Assembly (NCBI GenBank): GCA_964627855.1
Contig: CAZVLE010000094.1
Span: 1 to 8,862 of the forward strand
DNA: 8,862 nucleotides
Reading direction: 5' to 3'
Origin: CAZVLE01 sp964627855
GTDB lineage: Bacteria; Bacillota; Dethiobacteria; DTU022
The notes beneath the pieces were generated by a model. It saw only the letters and a program-made list of their open reading frames with translations. It was not told the origin of the DNA and searched no databases. Position numbers and translations under genes: made by a program. Below are positions 1-5,840 of this stretch, one piece after another. Positions within the stretch are counted from its first letter, which is position 1. Every line of letters starts with the position of its first letter.

Positions 1-43
1 TCTACTTTTTTGCTAGACTTGAGTTTAAAAGATTGCGCTCAAG

Positions 44-922
44 TTATCCCGTTAAAGGGGTTTGTTTTGGTATTATCCTATTGGAATAGATATTACGGAC
101 AGTTACAGATATTAAGACAATAATACCGCCAACGATGGCCCAGGAGCCGGGAACCTCACCGATAAACAGCAAAACCCAGATCGGGTTTAACAATGGTTCG
201 ATCGACTGGATCAAAACAACATCCAATGCCGTTATATATTTTATGGCTGTTGAATAGAGTAGAAATGGTAAGCCCAGCTGGAATATGCCAAGGTAGAGCA
301 GAGGTGGCCAATCCATAATCGCCGGCGGCTCGAGTATGATGAAAGGCAGGCAGACAAGGGCGGTTATAATATTGCCGAGAACTATTGATTCTACGGTGGA
401 TCTTTCCTTTTGCATGCGCATAAAAATAATCATTAAAGCAAAAGTTACTGCGCTAATGATAGCCATAATATTACCCCACAGCCCCCCGATCGTCAATTCG
501 TCCAGGAAAAAAAGAGCCATCCCGCTAAAGACAAAGGTGATTATACCCCAGTCTAAACGGTTAACTTTTTCTTTTAAAATCCATAAACCAAGCAGGGCGG
601 TAAAGGCAGGAAGAGTGTATTGCAGCAGGATAGCATTAGCGGCCGTAGTAAATTTTGTCGCCGAGACAAAAAGGATCATTGTTGCCGAGTAAGCCAGAGC
701 TCCGGCCACCTGGGGAAAAGACCAGTTAAAGCGCAATTTCTTATTTATTACAGCGATTAAAATTACGGCAGCGATTAGACTTCTTACACCGGCAATTGTG
801 AGGGGCCCAAGATCAATTAGCTTGACAAAGAGACCGCTGGTACTCCAGAGGATCGCTGATATAGCTACATAGGATAGAGCTTTGTTACGGCTGAATTGAA
901 CAGTCGTGAGTGGAGCTTTCAC
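44..922 (-). CDS. EamA/DMT family membrane transporter
   Basis: A 292-residue integral membrane protein of the drug/metabolite transporter superfamily, with two tandem EamA repeats and about ten hydrophobic helices. The first repeat opens with the family signature AILWSTSGLFVKL followed by a helix ending in a GVRSLIAA-type segment. The second starts near GGLWGNIMAIISAVTFALMIIF. The motif SIEPLLNPIWVLLFIGE near the C-terminus is the usual end of the second repeat. Members export amino acids or other metabolites; the substrate cannot be told from sequence. The frame is open to a TTG at 1003, but I chose the GTG at 920-922. It has GGAGG ten bases upstream, gives the usual family length, and the TTG at 1003 coincides with a likely -35 box. 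The gene diverges from the small membrane protein gene at 1068. Family assignment is firm. Confidence 0.9.
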   Translation of the reverse strand: MKAPLTTVQFSRNKALSYVAISAILWSTSGLFVKLIDLGPLTIAGVRSLIAAVILIAVINKKLRFNWSFPQVAGALAYSATMILFVSATKFTTAANAILLQYTLPAFTALLGLWILKEKVNRLDWGIITFVFSGMALFFLDELTIGGLWGNIMAIISAVTFALMIIFMRMQKERSTVESIVLGNIITALVCLPFIILEPPAIMDWPPLLYLGIFQLGLPFLLYSTAIKYITALDVVLIQSIEPLLNPIWVLLFIGEVPGSWAIVGGIIVLISVTVRNIYSNRIIPKQTPLTG

Positions 923-932
923 TACAATAAAG

Positions 933-937
933 CCTCC
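933..937 (-). promoter_or_regulatory. Ribosome binding site fixing the EamA start
   Basis: GGAGG on the minus strand lies ten bases before the GTG at 920-922. No comparable site precedes the upstream in-frame TTG at 1001-1003. This supports the shorter protein, without the 27 extra N-terminal residues. Confidence 0.65.
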
Positions 938-974
938 AAAATTATTGGAAAGGAGTCGAAGAAATTCTTTGACT

Positions 975-1003
975 ACTATAACAGTTTGGGAAAGAAAGTG
1001 CAA
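975..1003 (-). promoter_or_regulatory. Probable sigma-A promoter of the EamA transporter gene
   Basis: On the minus strand, TTGCAC (1003-998) is followed after exactly 17 bases by TATAGT (980-975). The -10 matches consensus at five of six positions and the -35 at three of six. Transcription would start near 968, leaving a leader of about 45 bases before the GTG start. The call rests on consensus and spacing only. Confidence 0.5.
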
Positions 1004-1067
1004 ACTAAAGAAGGTTGTGATATCATCTAAAAAGACAGTAAACTAAATTAAGGATGGACCTTTAGCA

Positions 1068-1319
1068 GTGGCAAGAAGTTCTGTAATCATCGGTATCGTG
1101 ATGATGTTGTTCTGGATTGTCCCCTTGTTTGGGACCATGCTTGCGTTGATAGGGTTGACAATTGCTATTGCAAGTTACAAACCACCTGATCAACGTCTGG
1201 CTAAAGCAGGAATATTCTTAAACAGTCTGGGTCTGGTTTTATCTTTAACTCTGGTATCTGTAAGCCTATACCTCTTTCTCTCCGGAGCGATCGATCCACA
1301 ATTATTCCTGGAATATTAA
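1068..1319 (+). CDS. Small membrane protein, DUF4190-like
   Basis: An 83-residue hydrophobic protein of unknown function. It starts at GTG with an AAGGA about 13 bases upstream, which is a long spacing, so the start is only moderately secure. Helix one runs from about residue 6 to 36 (possibly two short passes broken at the VPLFG segment). A short polar loop SYKPPDQRLAK follows, then a second helix from about 48 to 72. The layout of a glycine-rich helix pair, a short charged loop and then LAKAGIFLNSLGLVLSL resembles DUF4190-type proteins, where the loop reads like 'GxGLAIAGIVLGxxGL'. This is pattern resemblance, not a proven match. It converges on yedF with only 20 bases between stop codons and diverges from the EamA gene. 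No partner or pathway can be inferred. Confidence 0.6.
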   Translation: MARSSVIIGIVMMLFWIVPLFGTMLALIGLTIAIASYKPPDQRLAKAGIFLNSLGLVLSLTLVSVSLYLFLSGAIDPQLFLEY

Positions 1320-1339
1320 AAAGCCGTTAAATCAAACCG

Positions 1340-1948
1340 TTAGAGATTGATTACGCTATCAGCAGCCATAAGAATATCTGCTATATCGTACATGTTGCTG
1401 ACCTGACCGGCCTGGTGCTGATCCTTTAACTGATAATAGTCTAGACAGGTGCCGCAAACTAAAATAGGTACACCGCATTTCTGTAGTTCGAGCAAACTTT
1501 CGAGGGCCGGAGAACCAGCAATGCTTAATTTGACAGCTGAATTCATCAGAATAATGGCTTGTGGAAATCTTTCACTTTTTGTGAGGGTATAAATGAAATT
1601 TCTCATCAACAGGTGACCGAGCTCACTACTGCCCTTTCCAAGCTGATCAGAGGAAATAAATAGTACCGGGTCTATTTTTGCAAGTTTTTCCGATGCCGGC
1701 ATCGGGTCTTCAGCTTCATTTTCCTGTTCTGTTAAGGATTTGACTGAACTGTTAACGATGAAATAATCTGCTGTTTTTTCCCACTTGACCAGTCTGTTTT
1801 TACTGCGCATAAACCGCATAACATTTTCTCGTGCTGTTTCATTGTCTACGAAAACGGTTAAATCATCTCCCGGGTTATCAGATAAAGCGGTTTTTGTCTT
1901 TAAGACAGGTTCGGGGCAATTAAGGCCCCGGCAGTCCAACGTTTTCAT
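1340..1948 (-). CDS. yedF: Selenium metabolism protein YedF (TusA-like plus DsrE-like domains)
   Basis: A 202-residue two-domain protein. The N-terminal TusA-like domain (about 1-70) begins LDCRGLNCPEPV with the CPxP cysteine at residue 11, the position that carries persulfide in TusA. The C-terminal DsrE-like domain (about 92-202) contains ISSDQLGKGSSELG, AIILMNSAVKL and LVCGTCLDYY with cysteines 165 and 168, then VSNMYDIADIL. This domain pair and these motifs define the YedF family linked in many genomes to selenophosphate synthetase (SelD), suggesting selenium or sulfur delivery. Its biochemical role is not settled. An in-frame TTG at 1954 touches the AGGAGG directly, so the ATG at 1948, six bases beyond that site, is the better start. 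It lies last in a minus-strand group with a cysteine desulfurase homologue and a DUF3343 protein, behind a 163-bp spacer that may encode a structured RNA. Confidence 0.9.
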   Translation of the reverse strand: MKTLDCRGLNCPEPVLKTKTALSDNPGDDLTVFVDNETARENVMRFMRSKNRLVKWEKTADYFIVNSSVKSLTEQENEAEDPMPASEKLAKIDPVLFISSDQLGKGSSELGHLLMRNFIYTLTKSERFPQAIILMNSAVKLSIAGSPALESLLELQKCGVPILVCGTCLDYYQLKDQHQAGQVSNMYDIADILMAADSVINL

Positions 1949-1954
1949 TTTCAA

Positions 1955-1961
1955 CCTCCTT
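1955..1961 (-). promoter_or_regulatory. Strong ribosome binding site of yedF
   Basis: AAGGAGG on the minus strand, six bases before the ATG at 1946-1948. It abuts the alternative TTG at 1952-1954 with no spacing, which rules that codon out. A site this strong after a long spacer suggests that yedF is translated independently of the upstream desulfurase gene. Confidence 0.75.
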
Positions 1962-1989
1962 ACATTACTTATGAAAGATAAGGAAAAGC

Positions 1990-2126
1990 GGCGACGTGGA
2001 AACGGTTTTTGCCTCCCGAAACGAAGCGCCTGAAGTAAATAACCCCCGCAGTAGGTCTGTTCCCATCATGTCTTACAAAGACGATTGAACTGCCTCCGAG
2101 GCTTTGGTTTCCCGGACTTATCCGCC
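1990..2126 (-). ncRNA. Candidate structured RNA between csd and yedF
   Basis: Read on the minus strand, the spacer folds into a long irregular rod. GGCG (2126-2123) pairs with CGCC (1993-1990), GGAAAC (2112-2107) with GTTTCC (2003-1998), GCCTC (2102-2098) with GAGGC (2015-2011), and GAGGC (2096-2092) with GTTTC (2022-2018) using two G-U pairs. The 69-base apical part holds a small hairpin, GTCTT (2082-2078) with AAGAC (2074-2070), extended by ATC/GAT across a two-base bulge. An alternative pairing, GCAGT (2093-2089) with ACTGC (2052-2048), would compete with the inner stem, as a switching leader might. It could be a leader controlling yedF, a processed spacer, or a separate small RNA. The nested closing stem and open centre are reminiscent of 6S RNA, but about 137 bases is short for that family. 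Outer pairs overlap the last codons of the desulfurase gene. I do not recognise the family. Confidence 0.4.
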
Positions 2127-3305
2127 GGTAAAAGCAGCTATTTCTTTTATTTTTTCTACAAGATAATCGATATCATGACTGCCTGTAAAGTAGCCGGGGC
2201 TTAAACGGATGGTTCCGGCAGGAAATGTGCCGATAGCCCTGTGGGCCAGGGGGGCACAATGTAACCCTGTTCGACAGAGCACTGAAAAATTATTTTCCAG
2301 GATGTAGCCAATTTCCCCGCAGTCAGTATGATCAATAGTAAATGACACAATAGCAGAAGCCTTTTTGGCATCGGCAGGGCCATAAAGCTTAACGCCCTTG
2401 ATATCTTGCAGTTGTTCATAAAGCCTGGCACGGATCTTCATTTCATGGTCCCTTATGGTAGCTAGACCATGCTGTTGAATAAATAGCACTCCTTCCAGCA
2501 GGCCGGCCAGTCCGGAGCTATTGAGAGTACCTGCTTCAAGCCTTTCAGGCATACTCTCAGGATGAATGGCCGACTCTGATTGGCTGCCCGTGCCTCCCTC
2601 CCGCAGCGGTTTCAGGTCTAAACCCGGTCGTACATAAAGACCACCTGTTCCGGTAGGCCCAAGCAAACCCTTGTGGCCGGTAAATGCAAGCATATCAATG
2701 CCTGATGATGTGACATCTATGGCAATCGTTCCTGCTGTCTGGGCGGCATCTACAAGAACCGTTACCCCATTCTTATGCGCAGACTTAATCATTTTTTGTA
2801 ACGGAGCAATAGTTCCGGTAACATTAGAAGCATGGTTGATCACCAGCAGCTTTGTCTTAACTTGATATGCTTTTTCCAGAAAGTCAAGATTTGGGGACCC
2901 TTCTGAGTCGCAGGGAATAGCTGTGGCAGTGATTAAGCAATCCTGTTGTAAATGATTGAGGGGGCGTAATACAGAATTATGCTCCATGGCTGTGTAGAGA
3001 ACATGATCGCCGGTTTGAAGAAACCCCTTCATCGCTATATTTAAGGCATCGGTTGCATTTAAAGTAAAGATAATTCTGGCTGGATCGGAAATATTAAATA
3101 GTCCGGCCAGGGTTTCCCTGGCCCGGTAAATCAGGCGATCCGCTTCCAAGGTGCGGGTATGACCGCTTCTGCCGGGGTTGCCGCAAAACTGGCGCATCTG
3201 GATTTCTGCTGCTCTGTAAACCGTATCGGGTTTTGGCCAGGATGTAGCGGCATTATCGAAATATAAATTATAATCTCCGCTAAAACAGTCATTTTTTTCA
3301 GTCAT
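2118..3305 (-). CDS. Aminotransferase class V, cysteine desulfurase family protein
   Basis: A 395-residue PLP enzyme of the fold-type I, NifS/CsdA-like group, which removes sulfur or selenium from cysteine or selenocysteine to leave an enzyme-bound persulfide or selenide. The N-terminus has YFDNAATSWPKP. The PLP-stacking histidine is in MEHNSVLRP (H109), the PLP-contacting aspartate in VDAAQ (D186), and the Schiff-base lysine in TGHKGLLGP (K212). The C-terminal RTGLHCAP holds the likely catalytic cysteine C350, in the group II (SufS/CsdA-like) arrangement. Length and motifs fit the subfamily that commonly sits beside YedF and DUF3343. GAGGAG lies ten bases before the ATG at 3305; a TTG three bases further upstream is also possible. 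The start overlaps the end of the DUF3343 gene by eight bases, implying translational coupling. Cysteine-versus-selenocysteine preference cannot be read from the sequence, and this is not a clear SufS or IscS orthologue. Confidence 0.9.
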   Translation of the reverse strand: MTEKNDCFSGDYNLYFDNAATSWPKPDTVYRAAEIQMRQFCGNPGRSGHTRTLEADRLIYRARETLAGLFNISDPARIIFTLNATDALNIAMKGFLQTGDHVLYTAMEHNSVLRPLNHLQQDCLITATAIPCDSEGSPNLDFLEKAYQVKTKLLVINHASNVTGTIAPLQKMIKSAHKNGVTVLVDAAQTAGTIAIDVTSSGIDMLAFTGHKGLLGPTGTGGLYVRPGLDLKPLREGGTGSQSESAIHPESMPERLEAGTLNSSGLAGLLEGVLFIQQHGLATIRDHEMKIRARLYEQLQDIKGVKLYGPADAKKASAIVSFTIDHTDCGEIGYILENNFSVLCRTGLHCAPLAHRAIGTFPAGTIRLSPGYFTGSHDIDYLVEKIKEIAAFTGG

Positions 3306-3570
3306 CAAGTATTAACTCCTCAACAGAGTTTATTTTTAGACTTGTTTCATCTATCCTGTAATACTTTTCAAGCTCAACTGTATCTTGCCTTAGGTAATCC
3401 CTGATTTCTTTCAGGTCATCACATTGACAGCACAAAGCAGTGCCGCAGCTTGAACTGATTACCCGGGGAACCGGAACCATCTTAAAAGGGTATGAAAGTT
3501 TTTTTAAAATACTTTCCGCCCTGATTGCGTAATATGTTGTTGGAAAGGTAATGTAACAGTTAAAGGACAT
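3298..3570 (-). CDS. DUF3343 protein, putative Se/S carrier
   Basis: A 90-residue soluble protein. Its N-terminal half fits the DUF3343 pattern: a beta strand (CYITFPTTYYAIRAESILKK), then VPVPRVISSSCGTALCC with cysteines 42, 47, 48 and 50. The CG-AL-C motif is the family's conserved feature and the reason members are described as putative selenium/sulfur carrier-like proteins; no biochemical function is established. The last 35 residues are acidic and less characteristic. AGGG lies about six bases before the ATG, a modest ribosome binding site. It is the first gene of the minus-strand group and overlaps the desulfurase gene, so the two are probably made together. Because YedF and the desulfurase follow, a shared role in trafficking selenium or sulfur is the best inference. 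Confidence 0.85.
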   Translation of the reverse strand: MSFNCYITFPTTYYAIRAESILKKLSYPFKMVPVPRVISSSCGTALCCQCDDLKEIRDYLRQDTVELEKYYRIDETSLKINSVEELILDD

Positions 3571-3956
3571 ATCAACCCTGCCTGAAAATTATTTTTAGGT
3601 TTTTAAGATTATCTTAACCATTATACTATTTAATTGATGCTTTTCTATTATATAAGAATTTACCTCCGACCTTAAATAAAAATATTTAATATGACAACTA
3701 TCGTTTATTACATTTTGGCTTAAAGTAATAAAGAGATTGCCCGTGGTGGAAACTTTTCAGCTTTGGCGAAGTGACTTTGATATTAAACAGAGGGCTCAGG
3801 GTAGCAGTTGATATGAAGCATCATTTGACAGCAAATCGGTGAAGAGGGGTTATAAATAATTAAAGTAACTGCCCCGGCTGAAACGCTTCCACTTACTGCG
3901 ATCATGCATAGTATTTCCATGGCCGCAGACAAATGAAGGATTTCATTGACAAATAT
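3571..3956. other. Divergent intergenic region without a recognisable gene
   Basis: About 390 bases between the selenium-type operon (minus) and the queT promoter (plus). The part next to the DUF3343 gene (3600-3720) is very AT-rich and holds two TATAAT hexamers on the minus strand (3625-3620 and 3652-3647), neither with a convincing -35, plus a palindrome at 3603-3617. From about 3720 to 3940 base composition is more mixed and holds only short reading frames without ribosome binding sites. A 74-codon minus-strand frame (3783-4007) runs into the queT riboswitch and looks like chance. I see no terminator or RNA gene that I can support. Confidence 0.5.
3603..3617. promoter_or_regulatory. AT-rich palindrome, possible operator for the selenium operon
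   Basis: TTAAGATTATCTTAA is a perfect 7-1-7 inverted repeat. It lies directly downstream of a minus-strand TATAAT (3625-3620), where the transcription start of the DUF3343 operon would fall, about 33 bases before its ATG. Position and symmetry suit a repressor site. The regulator is unknown and the promoter lacks a good -35, so the assignment is tentative. Confidence 0.3.
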
Positions 3957-3985
3957 TTTACTTAAAGGCAGTAACAATCTATAAT
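3957..3985 (+). promoter_or_regulatory. Promoter of the queT leader
   Basis: A perfect -10 TATAAT (3980-3985) is preceded after 17 bases by TTTACT (3957-3962), a four-of-six match to the -35. A perfect TTGACA at 3946-3951 lies 28 bases from the -10, too far to serve it. The predicted start near 3991-3993 coincides with the first base of the riboswitch, so the transcript would carry almost no leader before the aptamer. Confidence 0.6.
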
Positions 3986-3990
3986 AGAGT

Positions 3991-4028
3991 AAGCAGGTCG
4001 CGGACACCCTGCTTAATAAAAAACAAGG
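3991..4028 (+). promoter_or_regulatory. preQ1-I riboswitch controlling queT
   Basis: The core GCAGGTCGCGGACACCCTGC forms a stem, GCAGG (3993-3997) with CCTGC (4008-4012), extended by two A-U pairs. It is followed by an A-rich tail ending AAACAAGG. This lines up closely with the class I preQ1 aptamer of Thermoanaerobacter tengcongensis: same GGUCGC loop entry, the C that pairs with preQ1 (here position 4007), and the same ACAAGG end. The closing AAGG is also the ribosome binding site of queT, eight bases before its ATG. Ligand binding should therefore hide the site and switch off translation when preQ1 is plentiful. The downstream gene is a queuosine-precursor transporter, which agrees. Confidence 0.9.
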
Positions 4029-4037
4029 GATTATTTG

Positions 4038-4514
4038 ATGGTTTTTAAAGAAAATAGCAGCATAAAGTTTTGGGCCAGGGCGGCAATGATAGCGGCTATC
4101 TATGCCACTCTTACCATAGTTTTTGCTCCGATCAGTTATGGAATGGTGCAGGTGCGCATTTCTGAAATGTTGATGGTCTTACCCTTCTTTACTGCGGCAG
4201 CCATTCCCGGACTCTTTGTCGGGTGCCTGTTAGCCAACCTTTTTGGCGGCTACGGTATTCTCGATATAGTCTTTGGCAGTATGGCAACACTTTTATCAGC
4301 TATGCTGGTAGCAAAAATCAACAATAAATATTTAGTTCCATTACCCCCGGTTATCATTAATGCCATAATTGTTGGTTTTGTGCTTCATGTTGTTTTAGAA
4401 TTACCATTTCACCTGACAGCTGCCTGGGTTGGTGTTGGTCAGCTGATTGCCTGTTATGGTTTGGGTTTGCCATTGCTTTTACTATTGGAAAAGCAGCGGC
4501 ATATATTTGATTAG
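4038..4514 (+). CDS. queT: QueT family queuosine-precursor transporter
   Basis: A 158-residue membrane protein with about five hydrophobic helices, matching the QueT family. Hallmarks are VQVRISEMLMVLPFF, IPGLFVGCLLANLFGGYG and DIVFGSMATLLSA in the first half. The family is regarded as the substrate-binding (S) component of an ECF-type transporter for queuosine precursors such as preQ1 or queuine. It would need shared ECF ATPase and T subunits encoded elsewhere; none are in this window. An in-frame TTG lies three bases before the ATG, but the ATG at 4038 has the better spacing from AAGGGA. The preQ1 riboswitch directly upstream ties its expression to preQ1 level. It heads a run of seven same-strand genes, ending 30 bases before yebC. 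Confidence 0.93.
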   Translation: MVFKENSSIKFWARAAMIAAIYATLTIVFAPISYGMVQVRISEMLMVLPFFTAAAIPGLFVGCLLANLFGGYGILDIVFGSMATLLSAMLVAKINNKYLVPLPPVIINAIIVGFVLHVVLELPFHLTAAWVGVGQLIACYGLGLPLLLLLEKQRHIFD

Positions 4515-4544
4515 GAAAGACTTAATCTGCAAGGAGGAATGCCA

Positions 4545-5300
4545 ATGGCCGGTCATTCTAAATGGGCGAATACGAAGCACCGGAAAGCCAGGGTTGACGC
4601 GCAAAGGGGGAAAATATTTACCAAGATTGCCCGCGAAATAACAGTGGCTGCCCGGGAGGGTGGTGAAGATATCAATACTAATTTTCGCCTCAGGTTAGCG
4701 GTGCAGAAAGCGCGCGAAAACAATATGCCCAATGACAACATCCAGCGTGCCATCCAAAAAGGAACCGGTGGCCAGGAAGGTGACACTTATGAACAGGGCA
4801 ACTACGAAGGTTATGCAGTAGGCGGTGTTGCCGTGCTGCTCGAGGTGATGACAGATAACCGTAATCGAACTGTGGCCGAAGTGAGGCATATATTTTCCCG
4901 TCACGACGGCAGCCTTGGTGAGTCAGGCTGCGTTTCATGGATGTTTAACCGCAAGGGGTTATTGACTGTCAACATCAACGATATCTCCATGGACGAAGAT
5001 GACCTGATGCTGGCCGCCTTAGAATCTGGAGCTGAAGATGTAGAAGCAGACGGTAACGGAGTTTACAGCATCACAACTGAACTGGATAATTTTGAAGCGG
5101 TCAGAAAAAGTCTCGAACAGCTGGGTGTTCCCGTAACATCCTTTGAGGTTACCATGCTTCCCAGCACCACCATCGCTGTAACTGAACCGGATATGGCTTC
5201 ACGTATACTCAGGCTGATGGAAGCTCTTGACGATCACGATGATGTTCAAAATGTCTATGCCAATTTTGATATTCCGGACGAATTGCTTGCTGCACAGTAG
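4545..5300 (+). CDS. yebC: YebC/PmpR family protein
   Basis: A 251-residue soluble protein of the YebC/PmpR/TACO1 family. It opens with the invariant MAGHSKWANTKHRKARVDAQRGKIF stretch split here as MAGHSKWANTKHRK then a lysine-rich first domain. VRLA-like helices and NMPNDNIQRAIQKGTG follow, then the GYAVGGVAVLLEVMTDNRNRT strand region and SGCVSWMF. The C-terminal domain ends in the acidic DDHDDVQNVYANFDIP motif typical of the family. Older annotation calls these transcriptional regulators; more recent work places family members in translation, relieving ribosome stalling. Which applies here is not known. I chose the ATG at 4545, eight bases after GGAGG (4533-4537), rather than the ATG at 4539, which sits almost on top of that site. 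In many Clostridia it precedes ruvC, as here. Confidence 0.95.
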   Translation: MAGHSKWANTKHRKARVDAQRGKIFTKIAREITVAAREGGEDINTNFRLRLAVQKARENNMPNDNIQRAIQKGTGGQEGDTYEQGNYEGYAVGGVAVLLEVMTDNRNRTVAEVRHIFSRHDGSLGESGCVSWMFNRKGLLTVNINDISMDEDDLMLAALESGAEDVEADGNGVYSITTELDNFEAVRKSLEQLGVPVTSFEVTMLPSTTIAVTEPDMASRILRLMEALDDHDDVQNVYANFDIPDELLAAQ

Positions 5301-5338
5301 CAAGATCTGATGAAAGAACAGGTGTGCCGCAAAGATAT

Positions 5339-5839
5339 ATGATTATTATCGGGATTGACCCGGGGGTGGCCATAACCGGTTATGCTCTTCTGGAAGAAAG
5401 GGGAAGTGAATATACATATATTACTTCCGGATGCATCAGGACTAAAAAGGAGCTGCCGCCGGGTGATCGTCTCCAGACTATCTTCTATGAAATACAGGAG
5501 CTGGTTAAAAAATATAAACCCAGTGCTATTGCTGTTGAAAAACTCTTTTTTAGTAAAAATGTTCGCACGGCCTTTCAGGTGGGTGAAGCACGCGGAGTAA
5601 TAATTCTCGCTGCAGCCAGTTCAAAGCTTGAAATATTTGAGTATACTCCCCTGCAGGTTAAGCAGGCAGTTGCCGGTTACGGCAAGGCGGAAAAAGGCCA
5701 GGTTCAGAAAATGGTCCAGATGCTGCTAAAGCTAGCTGAGCCACCGAAGGTAGACGATGAGGCAGATGCCATGGCGGTTGCACTCTGCCATCTCCAGTAC
5801 CGGCGTTTTCATGAAGCGATCAAGGGAGGTAAGTCCTGA
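5339..5839 (+). CDS. ruvC: Holliday junction endonuclease RuvC
   Basis: RuvC cuts Holliday junctions made during recombinational repair, working with RuvAB. The protein is 166 residues from this start, close to the E. coli length of 173. All four catalytic acids are visible: D7 in IGIDPG, E67 in AVEKLFF, and D140 and D143 in KVDDEADAMA. The segment FSKNVRTAFQVGEARGV is the usual RuvC helix region. The start is uncertain. A GTG at 5324 would add MPQRY, and neither codon has a good ribosome binding site (an AGGTG lies about 15 bases before the ATG). I prefer the ATG because it places D7 at the family's usual position. The stop is one base before the ruvA start, so ruvC and ruvA are likely translated as a pair. 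Confidence 0.95.
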   Translation: MIIIGIDPGVAITGYALLEERGSEYTYITSGCIRTKKELPPGDRLQTIFYEIQELVKKYKPSAIAVEKLFFSKNVRTAFQVGEARGVIILAAASSKLEIFEYTPLQVKQAVAGYGKAEKGQVQKMVQMLLKLAEPPKVDDEADAMAVALCHLQYRRFHEAIKGGKS

Positions 5840-5840
5840 G

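Noticed and set aside
18..43. Inverted repeat CTTGAG / CTCAAG just past the EamA stop, considered as a terminator
   Set aside because: Only six base pairs with a 14-base loop, and no U-tract follows on the minus strand.
1320..1339. Bidirectional terminator between the small membrane protein and yedF
   Set aside because: The short spacer shows a direct repeat (CCGTT twice), not an inverted repeat, so no hairpin is supported.
1965..2069. 34-codon minus-strand frame starting ATGATG in the csd-yedF spacer
   Set aside because: No ribosome binding site, composition unlike a protein, and it overlaps the proposed RNA stems.
1962..2117. Selenocysteine tRNA (selC) next to the selenium genes
   Set aside because: No tRNA-like acceptor/T-arm, no GTTCGA-type T loop, no UCA anticodon in a suitable stem on either strand.
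3771..3842. 23-codon plus-strand GTG frame in the queT upstream region
   Set aside because: No ribosome binding site and no features; too short to support.
3783..4007. 74-codon minus-strand reading frame in the queT upstream region
   Set aside because: It begins inside the preQ1 riboswitch and has no recognisable protein features or good ribosome binding site; most likely chance.
4690..4938. Minus-strand frames inside yebC and similar overlapping frames elsewhere (for example 336-692 +, 2671-2865 +, 7165-7389 +, 8643-8840 -)
   Set aside because: They lie opposite or out of frame with strongly supported genes and show no family motifs.
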